A stretch of DNA of 64,000 bases from Lachnospiraceae bacterium (GCA_009911195.1 QXWV01000045.1:1-64000); one strand, 5' to 3'; positions 45,618 through 55,052 are shown, numbered from the stretch's first letter. Translations and numbers: made by a program. Notes: generated by a model not told the origin, from the letters alone.

Positions 45618-46961
45618 TTATTTATTTTCTGTTTTCAAATAATTGTCCACGCTTTTTTTGATTTCCTCTGCCCCCGATGTCTTCAGCAAAAAGCCTAACG
45701 GTTTTAAAGGAATTACCTTTTGTACACTTTTTTTGTCCACCCTTCCTGTCAGGAATATGACTGGAATATCCGCAAAATCCTCCTCCGAACGAATCATTTC
45801 CAATACCTGGCTTCCATCTACCACTGGCATATCATAATCCAGTAAAATCAAATCCGGCCTATCCAATGTAATGCAACGGATAGCCGCCAGCCCGGATTTG
45901 GCCGTTTCCACCGTATAATCTTTTTCCAGAAGTCCTTTCATCGCCTGAAGGGCAATTTCAGAATCATCCACCAGCAATATTTTCTTTTTTACTAATGATT
46001 CGCTTTTATCCAGATAATTTTTGATTTCTGCCATTGCATTATCCGCGTTAATGGCAATCTTACCCGTATTTTTTAACATATGGGGGGCAAGTACACAATA
46101 AGCAAAATACCCTGCTCCTGTATCGAAAAGCAAACTTATCTGCGGGTTCTGACCTTTAAATATGCTCTCAAACTGCTCATAAGTCAGCAGGTTTTCTTCT
46201 TTTATCTCGAATGCATCTTCCGGGGAAAATTGATTCCTAATCCGCCCTACAAATTGCTGCGCCATATACCTGGCTGCATTCATCAGCATCACATTCACAG
46301 TCTCAGATTGGGTATCCACAATATCCCCTACTGTTTTCACAATAAGCTTCTGCTCAAGAACTAAGAGAATTTCCCACTTCTTTCCGTCTTTAGTGGCATA
46401 AACCAAACGGTAATAGACTCCTTTTCCAAACCGCTCGCCACCATAACACTCACTTATTATACGCGATTTTAGCTGAAACATGTCTCCTAATATCTGAATA
46501 ATCGCCTGACCCATAGAAGTCTGTTGTTCTGCTGGCAGCAAATCCCCCCACTTACTGACGGTGCTGCCCACAATAGCACGGTCTTCCGTCAGGGTATGCC
46601 CTATTAGCCAGCCCGCACAGACACCAAGGAAATGGTCGATAGCATCCGCAGAATAAAAAGTCCTGGTTAGTTCCCTCTCAAGAGCCGGGATTGTCTTTTT
46701 CCTGAAATTATCATGAAGATGCCTATGTGTCTCATATCCAACATAATGGATAGATGCCATATAAGATTCTTCTTCTGAAAAATGTTTCATGGCGTGGTCT
46801 TTAAAATATTTAATCCCTTCCTGGCAAACCCACTGGCTTTTACCATCTTCTTTGCTGTACTCGAATAATTTGTTCAAAATACTAAAAAGCTTCTTATGTT
46901 CTTCATCAATAAAGCTTACCCCTATATTAAACCGTTCCTGCCATATTAACCGATTGCTCAT
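45618..46961 (-). CDS. Hemerythrin-CheX-like-receiver fusion protein
   Basis: 447 residues from the ATG after AAGGAGG. N-terminal bacteriohemerythrin (about 1-135) with all diiron ligands: DEEHKKLF, HAMKHFSEEE, HRHLHDNF and HTLTED. The middle part (about 150-310) resembles a CheX-type phosphatase domain (LIVKTVGDIV, NVMLMNAARYMAQQF). C-terminal REC domain (KILLVDDSEIALQ, phosphoacceptor in LILLDYDMPVVDG). It may couple oxygen or redox sensing by the diiron site to phospho-signalling. The architecture is uncommon. Monocistronic. The open frame starts 26 codons further upstream but without an SD. Confidence 0.88.
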   Translation of the reverse strand: MSNRLIWQERFNIGVSFIDEEHKKLFSILNKLFEYSKEDGKSQWVCQEGIKYFKDHAMKHFSEEESYMASIHYVGYETHRHLHDNFRKKTIPALERELTRTFYSADAIDHFLGVCAGWLIGHTLTEDRAIVGSTVSKWGDLLPAEQQTSMGQAIIQILGDMFQLKSRIISECYGGERFGKGVYYRLVYATKDGKKWEILLVLEQKLIVKTVGDIVDTQSETVNVMLMNAARYMAQQFVGRIRNQFSPEDAFEIKEENLLTYEQFESIFKGQNPQISLLFDTGAGYFAYCVLAPHMLKNTGKIAINADNAMAEIKNYLDKSESLVKKKILLVDDSEIALQAMKGLLEKDYTVETAKSGLAAIRCITLDRPDLILLDYDMPVVDGSQVLEMIRSEEDFADIPVIFLTGRVDKKSVQKVIPLKPLGFLLKTSGAEEIKKSVDNYLKTENK

Positions 46962-47104
46962 TTGGCTCCTCCTTATAATATGAAAAATATACCTTCCGGT
47001 AATTTCTCCATATGTAATTCTCCGCAGTAATTTTATCACAAAACTTATACCTCTTCAATGCCTTTTCTGACACAATTATCCCTCCCCTGTAAATTCCAAT
47101 CTAA

Positions 47105-47173
47105 AAATTGCGGCGGAAAGGAACAGCCACCATTCACCATACAAAGGCAAACACGCTTTCCCTTTCCGCCGCA
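47105..47173 (-). terminator. Terminator of the carbohydrate operon
   Basis: On minus GCGGCGGAAAGG and CCTTTCCGCCGC, perfect 12 bp with a 39-base loop, then AATTTTTAG. It lies about 25 bases after the creatininase stop. Confidence 0.75.
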
Positions 47174-47198
47174 CCATTTATTTCTCTTAAACTACTGC

Positions 47199-47951
47199 CT
47201 AAATATGTTTCTGCCCTTCCCCTTTTAAACAGTATTTCACAAGCTTATCGCTCATCGCTTTCACATTTGCTTCCAGCACCTGCATCCCATACTCCTTCGT
47301 GGCATGTTCTCTGGGGTCGCGCCCGCCCATTCCTATGGGTTCTTCCCCTCCCGTAACAATCCTGTCCATCTGTACCAATTCCGGCCGGAGAGCCATCACT
47401 ATTGAAGTTTCATTGGCCGATGCGTGGTCGCATTGATAGCCGAGAATATCATCCTCTATAAAATCAAATACAGTATAGCAGTCTAAATGATAGTTTTCCT
47501 TAAATTCCGTTTTCAAAGCTGAAAACTGCCATGTAGACGGCCCATGCCCGTGGGCAACAAGGGCGCGGAATCCAGCCCTGGAAAGATTAGCCCCAATCCG
47601 GCGCAGCATATCCTGATACTGTTTGTCAGGCATCCAATAGGCACTTCCGGGCAACTGCTGCATTTCATAGGGTACAATAGTTCCGCCTGTACATATATCC
47701 ATACCATAAAATTCCCGGTCTGGGTCATGGTAGAATCTGTCCGGCCCTAAAAAAAGAGTGGGGAGCACAATACCTCCTATCTTTTCCGCTACCCGGACGA
47801 ACAGACCTTGGGGCTGTATCCCGTCCGCCCCCAGCGGGAGATGAGGTCCATGCCATTCCAATGTTCCAAGAGGAAGATAAGCCACCGGGCATTCTTCCAG
47901 CCTTTCTTCAAATTCTTTTGGACATAGTTCTTCATATAATACTTTTTTCAT
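47199..47951 (-). CDS. Creatininase-fold amidohydrolase
   Basis: 250 residues. Metal-binding motifs of the creatininase family: PLGTLEWHGPHLPLGADG near 26 (Glu, His, Asp ligands) and ALVAHGHGPS near 133; Glu in ASANETSIVMA near 180. The family includes creatinine amidohydrolase and FAPy or formamide hydrolases. Last gene of the sugar operon on minus, 76 bases after the isomerase. Its substrate is probably an amide or cyclic intermediate of the imported compound, inferred from context. Confidence 0.85.
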   Translation of the reverse strand: MKKVLYEELCPKEFEERLEECPVAYLPLGTLEWHGPHLPLGADGIQPQGLFVRVAEKIGGIVLPTLFLGPDRFYHDPDREFYGMDICTGGTIVPYEMQQLPGSAYWMPDKQYQDMLRRIGANLSRAGFRALVAHGHGPSTWQFSALKTEFKENYHLDCYTVFDFIEDDILGYQCDHASANETSIVMALRPELVQMDRIVTGGEEPIGMGGRDPREHATKEYGMQVLEANVKAMSDKLVKYCLKGEGQKHI

Positions 47952-48027
47952 CCTTGCAACCGCTTATAACCCTTTCCGCAATGTGCAGCATTCATGCTTT
48001 AACTATATTTTCCTCTGCCTTAAACCC

Positions 48028-48861
48028 TTAAATCAACTTCTCCAGGATTTCCTTTGCCGCTATGATGTCTTTTTTCTGCTGTTCCCCGGAAATTTCCCGT
48101 TCAATTGTAATATCGCCTTCGTAGCCGATTTCTTTTAGCTTAGCAATAAATGCCGGATAGTTTACTTTTCCCTGTCCAAGAGGAACTTCTGCTCCCAGAT
48201 AATGCCCATCGGTAGGATATTTCCCATCTTTCCCATGGATTCCCCTTACGTATTCCCCAAATACTTCCAGCGCATCCACCGGATTCGCTTTCCCGTACAT
48301 AATCAGGTTGGCCGGGTCCAAATTAATCCCTACATTCCCTTTTCCAAGGTCTTTCTCAATGTCCTGAATCGCCCTCTTTAGGGTAACGGGCGTTTCCTGC
48401 CCTGTCTCAAATAAAAAGTTCTGCCCGTTTTCTTTACATTTCGTTACTATTGCCTTACAAGCAGTCAGAACTTCCTGATATTTAGGGTCATAAGGATTTT
48501 CCGGCATATACCCTACATGGGTAGCAAAATCCGTAGCATGGATTTTCTTTGCAAAATCTGAGCCCTCCATCAGCATTTTCAGCCTTTCCACACGGTAATC
48601 TGTGGGCACCAGGCCGAGAGTAAGCTGGCCTTCATAAAAATCCCACACAAGGCGTCCTTCCCACCCGCACCAGAATGCCGTAATATGTACGCCATGTTTT
48701 TCTACCGCCGCGTTTACCGCATCCGCTACGCTGTCATCGCGGATAATATCCCTGTCCCAGCAAACAAGCTGGCAGCTTTCCATGCCCATGGAACGCAGCT
48801 CTGCAAACCGCTCATCAATATTTGTATCTTTGTATAACTGTATCAAAACTCCTATTTTCAT
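48028..48861 (-). CDS. Sugar phosphate isomerase/epimerase (AP-endonuclease-2 TIM barrel)
   Basis: 277 residues. TIM-barrel of the xylose isomerase-like family with metal residues in FLFETGQET (about 128), GINLDPANLIMYG (about 160), HGKDG (about 195) and IEREISGEQQ at the end. The start is the ATG at MKIGVLIQL, where the fold begins; an in-frame ATG 5 codons upstream is only one base after GGAG. It lies between the permease genes and the creatininase gene. Reaction unknown. Confidence 0.88.
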   Translation of the reverse strand: MKIGVLIQLYKDTNIDERFAELRSMGMESCQLVCWDRDIIRDDSVADAVNAAVEKHGVHITAFWCGWEGRLVWDFYEGQLTLGLVPTDYRVERLKMLMEGSDFAKKIHATDFATHVGYMPENPYDPKYQEVLTACKAIVTKCKENGQNFLFETGQETPVTLKRAIQDIEKDLGKGNVGINLDPANLIMYGKANPVDALEVFGEYVRGIHGKDGKYPTDGHYLGAEVPLGQGKVNYPAFIAKLKEIGYEGDITIEREISGEQQKKDIIAAKEILEKLI

Positions 48862-48979
48862 TATTATAACCATGCTCCTTTCAAAGTCCAGGGAATTTGT
48901 ACATAGCACAATTCCCCAAATTGGAAATTTTTAATCTTTGCCTCATTTTTACATATCATCTGCGATTAAAAAAATATAG

Positions 48980-49810
48980 TTACCCTTTTACTGCCCCGGC
49001 TGTCACACCGCCTACAATATGCTTCTGCATTGCTACGAAGAATACCAAACTGGGAATCATGGACATTACAATACCCGGCAGGGCATGTTCCCAGTCAGCA
49101 GTCTGTGCTGAGAATTGCATATACAGCGCATTTTGAATATTCATTGCTTTTGCATTCCCGCCTACAATTAACTGGTTCGTAATAATATCGTTCCATGTTG
49201 CCAGCGTATCCAATACCACTACTGTAGTCAAAATTGGTTTTAACAGGGGAAGTACAATGTTAAAGTATATCCTCAGAGGGGATGCACCGTCGATACGGGC
49301 GCATTCCTCCAGCTCTATCGGCACATTTTTTACAAATCCGTGAATCATATATACTGCTAACGGCATACACAATCCAATGTTTACCAAAATCAACCCCCTG
49401 CGGGTACCAATCATATCCAGATTTGCTACCAGCCTGGTCAATGTAATCATATAAGACTGGAAAGGCACCATCATCGGCATAATAATAATCCCAAAGCAAA
49501 GAATACTGAACTTCGACTTAGTCCTGGCCAGCTTATAGGCCGCCATCGGCGCCAAAAGGGCAATCGCCAAAACCGTTACTATTGTATAAAGCAAGGTATT
49601 TTTTATCAGCATCGGGAAACCGAACTTTGTCCAGGTCTCTATGTACATATCCAGACTCCAGCTTTTGGGCAATGCCAAAAAATGCTGAAGCATATCATTA
49701 TATGGCTTAAATGAGTTAATAAAAATCAAAATCAGCGGCATCAGCCAAAAGATAGAGCAAATAAAAACGATAACAGCCAGTATATTTATCTTTCTTAATT
49801 GTTTCATCAC
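48980..49810 (-). CDS. Carbohydrate ABC transporter permease (MalG type)
   Basis: 276 residues, six membrane helices. EAA motif EECARIDGASPLRIYFNIVLPLLKP near 180, split by the family, which contacts the ATPase. It overlaps the partner permease by 4 bases. No ATPase gene is in the operon, so a shared MsmK-type ATPase must energise it, as usual for such clusters. Confidence 0.93.
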   Translation of the reverse strand: MMKQLRKINILAVIVFICSIFWLMPLILIFINSFKPYNDMLQHFLALPKSWSLDMYIETWTKFGFPMLIKNTLLYTIVTVLAIALLAPMAAYKLARTKSKFSILCFGIIIMPMMVPFQSYMITLTRLVANLDMIGTRRGLILVNIGLCMPLAVYMIHGFVKNVPIELEECARIDGASPLRIYFNIVLPLLKPILTTVVVLDTLATWNDIITNQLIVGGNAKAMNIQNALYMQFSAQTADWEHALPGIVMSMIPSLVFFVAMQKHIVGGVTAGAVKG

Positions 49811-50688
49811 GCTTCTACCTCCCTGCTCTTAGTCACTTTAAGCTGGATTGCCGTAACAATCAGTACGAAGAACACAAAAACCAAAGATTTGGCCGTAGCC
49901 AGGCCGTATTTGTTGTTCACAAAAGCCTCTTTGTAAATGTTATAAGCGACTGAAACCGTAGAGTTTGCAGGACCGCCTTTAGTAAATACCATGATGATAT
50001 CAAACAATTTAAATGCAAAAGTAAGAGCCGTCAACATACAAATGGAAACTGCAGGCATAATCATAGGAACGGTAATCTTTAAGAAAACCTGAAAACTATT
50101 TGCCCCATCAATTTTCCCCGCCTCTATCAAATCCTTCGGCACTGCAATAATACCGGCTATATAGTTTACCATATAAAATCCTACGTTCTGCCACACGGCC
50201 ATAATAACCACAACCCAGAAAGCCAGCTTCGGTGTACCTACCCAGCTCCAGTTGAAAAATTCCCATCCGGTTATGCTATACAAAGCCTCAAACCCTGCAC
50301 CAAAAATAAACTTCCAGATTAAGCTGATTGCTGTCAAACTGATAATATAAGGAATATAATAAAAGGCCCGCCCTATGCTGGAAGATTTCCTTTCTTTCGA
50401 CATAATCAGCGCCACAACAAGCGAAATAACATTAACAATAATTACATAAAATACTGCAAACTTAAGAGTGAATTTAACACCCTTCCAAAAAAGCGTGTCA
50501 TTGGTAAATATTTTTACAAAATTACCCAAACCCACAAAAGTCATCGATTTTCCGATGCCATTCCAATCAAATACAGAATAATAAAGATTCATCATAAACG
50601 GAATATCCGTTGCAAATAGTACAAACGCCACTGCCGGAAATACAAACAGTGCAAATAAGAGAAAATCTTTCCATTTCTTTTTATTCAA
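49807..50688 (-). CDS. Carbohydrate ABC transporter permease (MalF type)
   Basis: 293 residues from a TTG start 9 bases after AAGGGGG. The open frame runs 41 codons further, but that part lacks an SD and gives an unusual N-terminus. Six membrane helices and the EAA loop IEAGKIDGANSFQVFLKITVPMI near 195, split by the family. It heads the permease pair and is separated from the binding-protein gene by a hairpin, typical of these operons. Confidence 0.9.
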   Translation of the reverse strand: MNKKKWKDFLLFALFVFPAVAFVLFATDIPFMMNLYYSVFDWNGIGKSMTFVGLGNFVKIFTNDTLFWKGVKFTLKFAVFYVIIVNVISLVVALIMSKERKSSSIGRAFYYIPYIISLTAISLIWKFIFGAGFEALYSITGWEFFNWSWVGTPKLAFWVVVIMAVWQNVGFYMVNYIAGIIAVPKDLIEAGKIDGANSFQVFLKITVPMIMPAVSICMLTALTFAFKLFDIIMVFTKGGPANSTVSVAYNIYKEAFVNNKYGLATAKSLVFVFFVLIVTAIQLKVTKSREVEA

Positions 50689-50824
50689 AGTCCGTGCCCC
50701 CTTCCCAATCTCCTTTCCCAAAGCAGCATCCTCACACTTGGAAGAAAATTCGGTTTTCCGCCGCCTGTATCCGTCCGGCGGTATTTTCCATGAGGTAAAG
50801 TTAACCTCCATAAGAAGAAAGAAA

Positions 50825-50862
50825 TGGGGGCCGGACGTTTCATCCTATCCCTGCAACCCCCA
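50825..50862 (-). terminator. Partial terminator between binding protein and permease genes
   Basis: On minus TGGGGGTTG and CGGCCCCCA form a stem with about 20-base loop, followed by TTTCTTTC. It probably lowers permease expression relative to the binding protein and shields the 3' end; inferred from the usual layout. Confidence 0.55.
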
Positions 50863-50924
50863 CTTCCTATTGTATTCATTGTCCGTCAAAAATCTTCTTT
50901 TGACTTATCCTATGCACTTATCAA

Positions 50925-52262
50925 TTATTGCGCTGTCCAGAACTCCTGGAATAACTGAGTCACTTCATCCGCACTCATTTCGCCCAGCATATAAGCCTGT
51001 AAGTAAGGCCCACATGTCTCATTGTAGCTGGTAGGTGCGATGGTATGAATCCATCCGTTTGTCTTTTCTGCTGCGATATAAGACTTCGCATCATTTGCCA
51101 GTCTGCCTGCTACTTCTTTGTCCGTCTTAACGCCAGGAACATTGCCTACGCCTTCGCACATCCAGTACTGACCCATATCGGATGTAAGGATATATACAAG
51201 ATATTCCTTTGCCAATTCAAGATTCTCGGAATCTTTGTTTACAAGATATGTCCAGTTACAAGAGGACAATAATGTACAATCATCAGCGCTGGAGCCTACC
51301 GGGCAAGGAAGGAATGCCAGGTTTGCATCAGGGTTAAAGGAATCCAATGTGGACTGACACCAGTCACCCATATGAATCATGGCTGCTTCGCCGTTTGCCA
51401 ACATATTTTCAGAAGTTTCCCAATCGATTTCCAATGGCTTATCCGGTCCGTATGTAACGGAAAGGTCTAAGAACTTAAACAGGTTCTGCCAGTTCGGCAG
51501 GTCTGCAAACTGCAGTTCGCCGGATTTCAGTGCATCTGCTGTTCCGCCTGCATCCAGGGATTTATCCATCATGAAATGGGTTGCCAACTGTCCAAGCACC
51601 CAAGTTTCTTTTGCCGGTATAGCAAAAGCGGTAATCCCTGCTGCTTCCAGTTTTTTACAAGCTTCTTCCAGTTCATCAATTGTAGCCGGAAGCTCTGTGA
51701 TGCCTGCTGCTTCAAAGCAATCCTTGTTATAAAGGATACCCATATTTTCATAGGTCCAAGGGAGAGATTTAATCTTTCCGTCATCGTCCCTTCCTGTTTC
51801 CAGTGCATCTGTATTGAACAGGTCGGTTACATCCGTATCATTTGTCCAGTCATAAGCATATTCATAATATGCCTTTGCAGATGTACCTGATTCTACGTCA
51901 AATACATCCGGGATATCCCCTGAGTTTACCCTGGACTGGAGCAAGGTGTTGGAATCATTTGCTGCATGCTGAACTTCGATAGTTACGCCCGGATGGTCTT
52001 TCTCAAACGCCTCTACCATTTCCGCATATTCATCCAAACCATACGCATGGGCATCGAACACCTTCAAAACAATCTGGTCTCCGCCTGCCGTTTCTCCGCC
52101 CGCCTCTGCTTCCGGCTCAGCGGTTTCAGCCGCTTCCGGTTCGGCCGTCTCGTTGCTGGCAGCCTCCTGCGTCTGTGCGCTGTTGTCCGCACCTCCACAA
52201 CCGGCCAGCACGGATACCATCATCGCTGCTGATAACAGGACTGCAATTGATTTCTTCGTCAT
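50925..52262 (-). CDS. Sugar ABC transporter substrate-binding lipoprotein
   Basis: 445 residues. Lipoprotein signal peptide with lipobox LAGC (Cys 22), then an acidic Ala/Glu/Thr-rich tether (about 25-60), then a family-1 extracellular binding fold. FEKDHPGVTIEVQHAANDSN, split, and ANGEAAMIHMGDW are typical of carbohydrate binders. It is the second gene of the operon after the Gfo/Idh gene. Ligand unknown. Confidence 0.93.
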   Translation of the reverse strand: MTKKSIAVLLSAAMMVSVLAGCGGADNSAQTQEAASNETAEPEAAETAEPEAEAGGETAGGDQIVLKVFDAHAYGLDEYAEMVEAFEKDHPGVTIEVQHAANDSNTLLQSRVNSGDIPDVFDVESGTSAKAYYEYAYDWTNDTDVTDLFNTDALETGRDDDGKIKSLPWTYENMGILYNKDCFEAAGITELPATIDELEEACKKLEAAGITAFAIPAKETWVLGQLATHFMMDKSLDAGGTADALKSGELQFADLPNWQNLFKFLDLSVTYGPDKPLEIDWETSENMLANGEAAMIHMGDWCQSTLDSFNPDANLAFLPCPVGSSADDCTLLSSCNWTYLVNKDSENLELAKEYLVYILTSDMGQYWMCEGVGNVPGVKTDKEVAGRLANDAKSYIAAEKTNGWIHTIAPTSYNETCGPYLQAYMLGEMSADEVTQLFQEFWTAQ

Positions 52263-52370
52263 AATGTTTCCTCCTTCTTTTTTTGGGTTACTGTAATTTC
52301 CCCTTTTCTTATAAGAAAGTTTTTATAAAACTCATCTTATCTAAACATTTATGAGGCTCGCAGCGTACCA

Positions 52371-53396
52371 TTAAATTTTTTTCACATAATCTTTTGCCGC
52401 TTCCCATTCTTTCAAAGCCAGTTCTACAGATTTTACTCCTTCACAAACCTGCGCCATTTCGATTTCCTTGCCCTCTTGTACGCATTCAACAAAATACTTG
52501 ATTTCCGTATAGTACGGGCCAAGGTTAGAAACATTAATTCCTGCCGCATCGCTTGTCACATTATACTCTTGCGCCAATTCAGGGGCTTCAACCGTTCCGT
52601 CCTTTTTATATACTTTAAGCGACGGATTTTCCGCCCCATTAAAAACTACCGTTGCGTCTTCAAAACATGCCCGGAAATTTGCCTGGAATTTTAATGCCGG
52701 GGATATGTCCCATACGCCCTCTGCCGTTGCAATTACATCCCCAAACCGGTAAGTTGTTATCACCTGATTAATCATTCCGCTGTCAAAGGCTGTGGCGCGT
52801 ACATCAAAATCATCTGGTTCGCCTAACATATACCTTAAGAAATCCACGTCATGTACATGCAGGTCCAAGACTACGGAACCACTTTTTTGTTCGTCATGAA
52901 ACCAATCCTCAAACCCCCATGTAACATCGCCGCTAATCCGCTGCATTACTATAGATTTTAAGCTGCCGAACCGTTTATCCAGATAAGCCTGCCTTACATA
53001 AGAATATTCCTCAAAAAAGCGGACAACTTGGCCTACCATTACTTTTACCCCTGTTCGCTTTTCAGCTTCCAAAATACGTTCCCCGTCTTCTTTCGTCAGA
53101 CAAACCGGTTTTTCCACCAGAACGTTCATCCCCTTTTCCATAGCAGCTATAGCATGCTCCACATGCAAATAGCTAGGAAGGCAAATATGTACTACATCCA
53201 ATTCCTCCTCTTTTATCAAATCCATACCATATTCGTATGTTTTGGCATCCGGAAAATAGGAAGCAGCTTTATCCAAAAATTCTTTCCTGCAGTCAGCCAA
53301 TGCCACTACATCCAAGCCTTTCTGTGCGGACAGGGCTTTTAAGGACAAATAGTGTGTTGTTCCCATTCCCCCGCATCCAATCACTCCAACCTTCAT
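52371..53396 (-). CDS. Gfo/Idh/MocA family oxidoreductase
   Basis: 341 residues from the ATG 8 bases after AGAGG; an in-frame GTG three codons upstream overlaps that SD. Rossmann motif VGVIGCGGMGTTHYL and the catalytic Lys region VEKPVCLTKEDG near 95; GSVVLDLHVHDVDFLRYMLG near 175 supplies the His pair. It oxidises or epimerises a polyol, sugar or aminosugar with NAD(P). First gene of the operon. Substrate unknown. Confidence 0.92.
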   Translation of the reverse strand: MKVGVIGCGGMGTTHYLSLKALSAQKGLDVVALADCRKEFLDKAASYFPDAKTYEYGMDLIKEEELDVVHICLPSYLHVEHAIAAMEKGMNVLVEKPVCLTKEDGERILEAEKRTGVKVMVGQVVRFFEEYSYVRQAYLDKRFGSLKSIVMQRISGDVTWGFEDWFHDEQKSGSVVLDLHVHDVDFLRYMLGEPDDFDVRATAFDSGMINQVITTYRFGDVIATAEGVWDISPALKFQANFRACFEDATVVFNGAENPSLKVYKKDGTVEAPELAQEYNVTSDAAGINVSNLGPYYTEIKYFVECVQEGKEIEMAQVCEGVKSVELALKEWEAAKDYVKKI

Positions 53397-53426
53397 TACT
53401 TTCACCTCTTTCTTATTTGTTCAGTG

Positions 53427-53440
53427 CCTTTACTAATTGG
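53427..53440. promoter_or_regulatory. Candidate ROK operator, sugar operon side
   Basis: CCTTTACTAATTGG in the leader, about 50 bases downstream of the expected start of transcription. Similar motif near the ROK gene at 53712. ROK repressors commonly use TTAGT/ACTAA half-sites; assignment here is inference. Confidence 0.45.
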
Positions 53441-53494
53441 TTAAAAAAAATAAAATCTTCATCATTTTTATCACAGTGTCTTTATCTGTAAATG

Positions 53495-53523
53495 ATTTTA
53501 GCATTTTATATATTAATTGTCAA
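53495..53523 (-). promoter_or_regulatory. Sigma-A promoter of the sugar operon
   Basis: On minus -35 TTGACA (53518-53523), 17-base spacer, -10 TAAAAT (53495-53500). Leader to the oxidoreductase start is about 90 bases. Confidence 0.78.
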
Positions 53524-53666
53524 CAATGTATTCCCATTTTCTTTTATCCTCCATATTATTTTGTTATTTTTCCACAAATATTAACTCTGGAATTTGGTGT
53601 ATTATTATATCTTTTGACTTTTTTCTAAAAAATATCCAATAATCTTTCATATATTATTTTTTTGTT

Positions 53667-53695
53667 TTGCACATTTCATGAATCTGTGTTACGAT
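53667..53695 (+). promoter_or_regulatory. Sigma-A promoter of the ROK regulator gene
   Basis: -35 TTGCAC (53667-53672), 17-base spacer, -10 TACGAT (53690-53695), 51 bases before the ATG. Confidence 0.7.
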
Positions 53696-53711
53696 AGAGT
53701 TAATCAATCGA

Positions 53712-53725
53712 CCTTACTAATTCGG
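53712..53725. promoter_or_regulatory. Candidate ROK operator, regulator side
   Basis: CCTTACTAATTCGG at about +10 of the regulator transcript, matching CCTTTACTAATTGG on the other side. It would allow autoregulation. Inference from the shared motif. Confidence 0.45.
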
Positions 53726-53746
53726 ATATGGAGGCATTATCATTAA

Positions 53747-54952
53747 ATGAAAATGATTAACCAGCAATTGATTAAGGATACAAATATGAAACAGCTCTAC
53801 TCTTCCATCTATTCAAATCCGGGGATTTCCAGGGCTGCCCTGGCAAAGCAGAGCCAATTAAGTAAAACTACCGTTTCTACACTGGTGGATGAGTTGATAG
53901 AGAGAAGGTTCGTGGTAGACGGGGGAATCGGCGAGTCCGAAAGCACTGGCCGGAAACCAAACTGCCTTTATGTGCGTATGAACAGCTATTATATTGTAGT
54001 CCTCAACTGGGTGGAAAATACAATATGTGCCTGTCTCATTGATATTGCCGGCACTTCTGTCTATCAGGAAGTATATGAACTTCAGCCTGGGGAAAACTAT
54101 GTCTCCTGTTCCATCATCTGCCTCTACCAATCTGTCCTGAAGCATTGCAGCCCTACACAGATACTCGGAATCTGTGTGGTAGTTTCCGCTATGATTGATG
54201 CCGCCAATAATGAAGTCTATTCCACTACCCTTAGCCTTCCGTTTATGGGGGAAGAAAATATCATTGACCGGCTACAGACTGCATTCCCCGAATATCCTGT
54301 CGCTTTTTTGGAGGATACTGCCTGCTATGCTTATGCGGAAAAAGTTTATGCAAACATCCATGAAAAGAATTTTGCTTTTCTCAACTTTAGCCGGGGTATC
54401 GGTGCTACTCTTTTTATAGAAGGGAATATGACAGGAAAAGCCAGCGGTTCCGTTACCCAGTTCGGGCATTATTCAGTAGACCCCAACGGGCCTTTGTGCG
54501 TTTGCGGCAATCACGGCTGCCTGGAGGTTCTTATTTCTGAACCCGCCTTGAAAGGCAGGATTCATGAATTCGGCACGATTCCATCCCTTGCCGGTAAAGA
54601 AAAGATTTCTTTTGCCGATTTGGGGAGGGCAACTACTTTCCGCGACCCCGTTGCCCTGGCCATGAACCGGCAGTTGGCATGGGAACTGGCTCAGGCTCTG
54701 GGAAATCTGGTCTGCGTGGTAAATACTTCCCTTATTATTTTAGGGGGTGATATCCCGCCTTTGGGGAACTACTTCTTAAATGAGGTAAGGCAAAATTTAA
54801 AAAAAGTAGGATTCCGGAAAATGGTGGATGCTGTTACTGTCCGTTATTCCACCTTGCCCAGCGATTCTTTTCTGAACGGGGCTATGAAATACTTTTTTGA
54901 TATTCATTATTGTTTTACCGATGATAACCCTTCCGCGTTTTTTATAGGGTAG
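53747..54952 (+). CDS. ROK family transcriptional regulator
   Basis: 401 residues. N-terminal winged helix-turn-helix (residues about 10-70: GISRAALAKQSQLSKTTVSTL, split). C-terminal ROK sugar-binding fold with the zinc motif CVCGNHGCLE near 250. The kinase ExGH motif is changed to QFGH and the catalytic Asp region reads EDTACYA, so it is a regulator and not a sugar kinase. GGAGG precedes the ATG. Divergent from the sugar operon, which it most likely represses until its ligand is present. Confidence 0.92.
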   Translation: MKMINQQLIKDTNMKQLYSSIYSNPGISRAALAKQSQLSKTTVSTLVDELIERRFVVDGGIGESESTGRKPNCLYVRMNSYYIVVLNWVENTICACLIDIAGTSVYQEVYELQPGENYVSCSIICLYQSVLKHCSPTQILGICVVVSAMIDAANNEVYSTTLSLPFMGEENIIDRLQTAFPEYPVAFLEDTACYAYAEKVYANIHEKNFAFLNFSRGIGATLFIEGNMTGKASGSVTQFGHYSVDPNGPLCVCGNHGCLEVLISEPALKGRIHEFGTIPSLAGKEKISFADLGRATTFRDPVALAMNRQLAWELAQALGNLVCVVNTSLIILGGDIPPLGNYFLNEVRQNLKKVGFRKMVDAVTVRYSTLPSDSFLNGAMKYFFDIHYCFTDDNPSAFFIG

Positions 54953-55023
54953 GAATATTGGCAACGGTCAGGATGGCTGCATGAAGTCATTCCCCCCGTT
55001 GTCTATGGGAATAAAAATAGTAG

Positions 55024-55052
55024 TTGACAAATGGCCAGGAGAAGCGTATGGT
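55024..55052 (+). promoter_or_regulatory. Promoter upstream of a 33-residue gene
   Basis: -35 TTGACA (55024-55029), 17-base spacer, -10 TATGGT (55047-55052), 39 bases before the ATG of the small gene. Confidence 0.6.

Larger units (their letters stand above)
53406..53746. other. Divergent promoter region of the ROK regulator and sugar operon
   Basis: 341 bases, A/T-rich, no gene. It contains two near-consensus promoters and two copies of a candidate operator (separate entries). Confidence 0.75.

Noticed and set aside
50689-50811. N-terminal extension of the MalF-type permease
   Set aside because: A TTG with a purine-rich SD gives the normal length. The extra part is polar and unlike the family.
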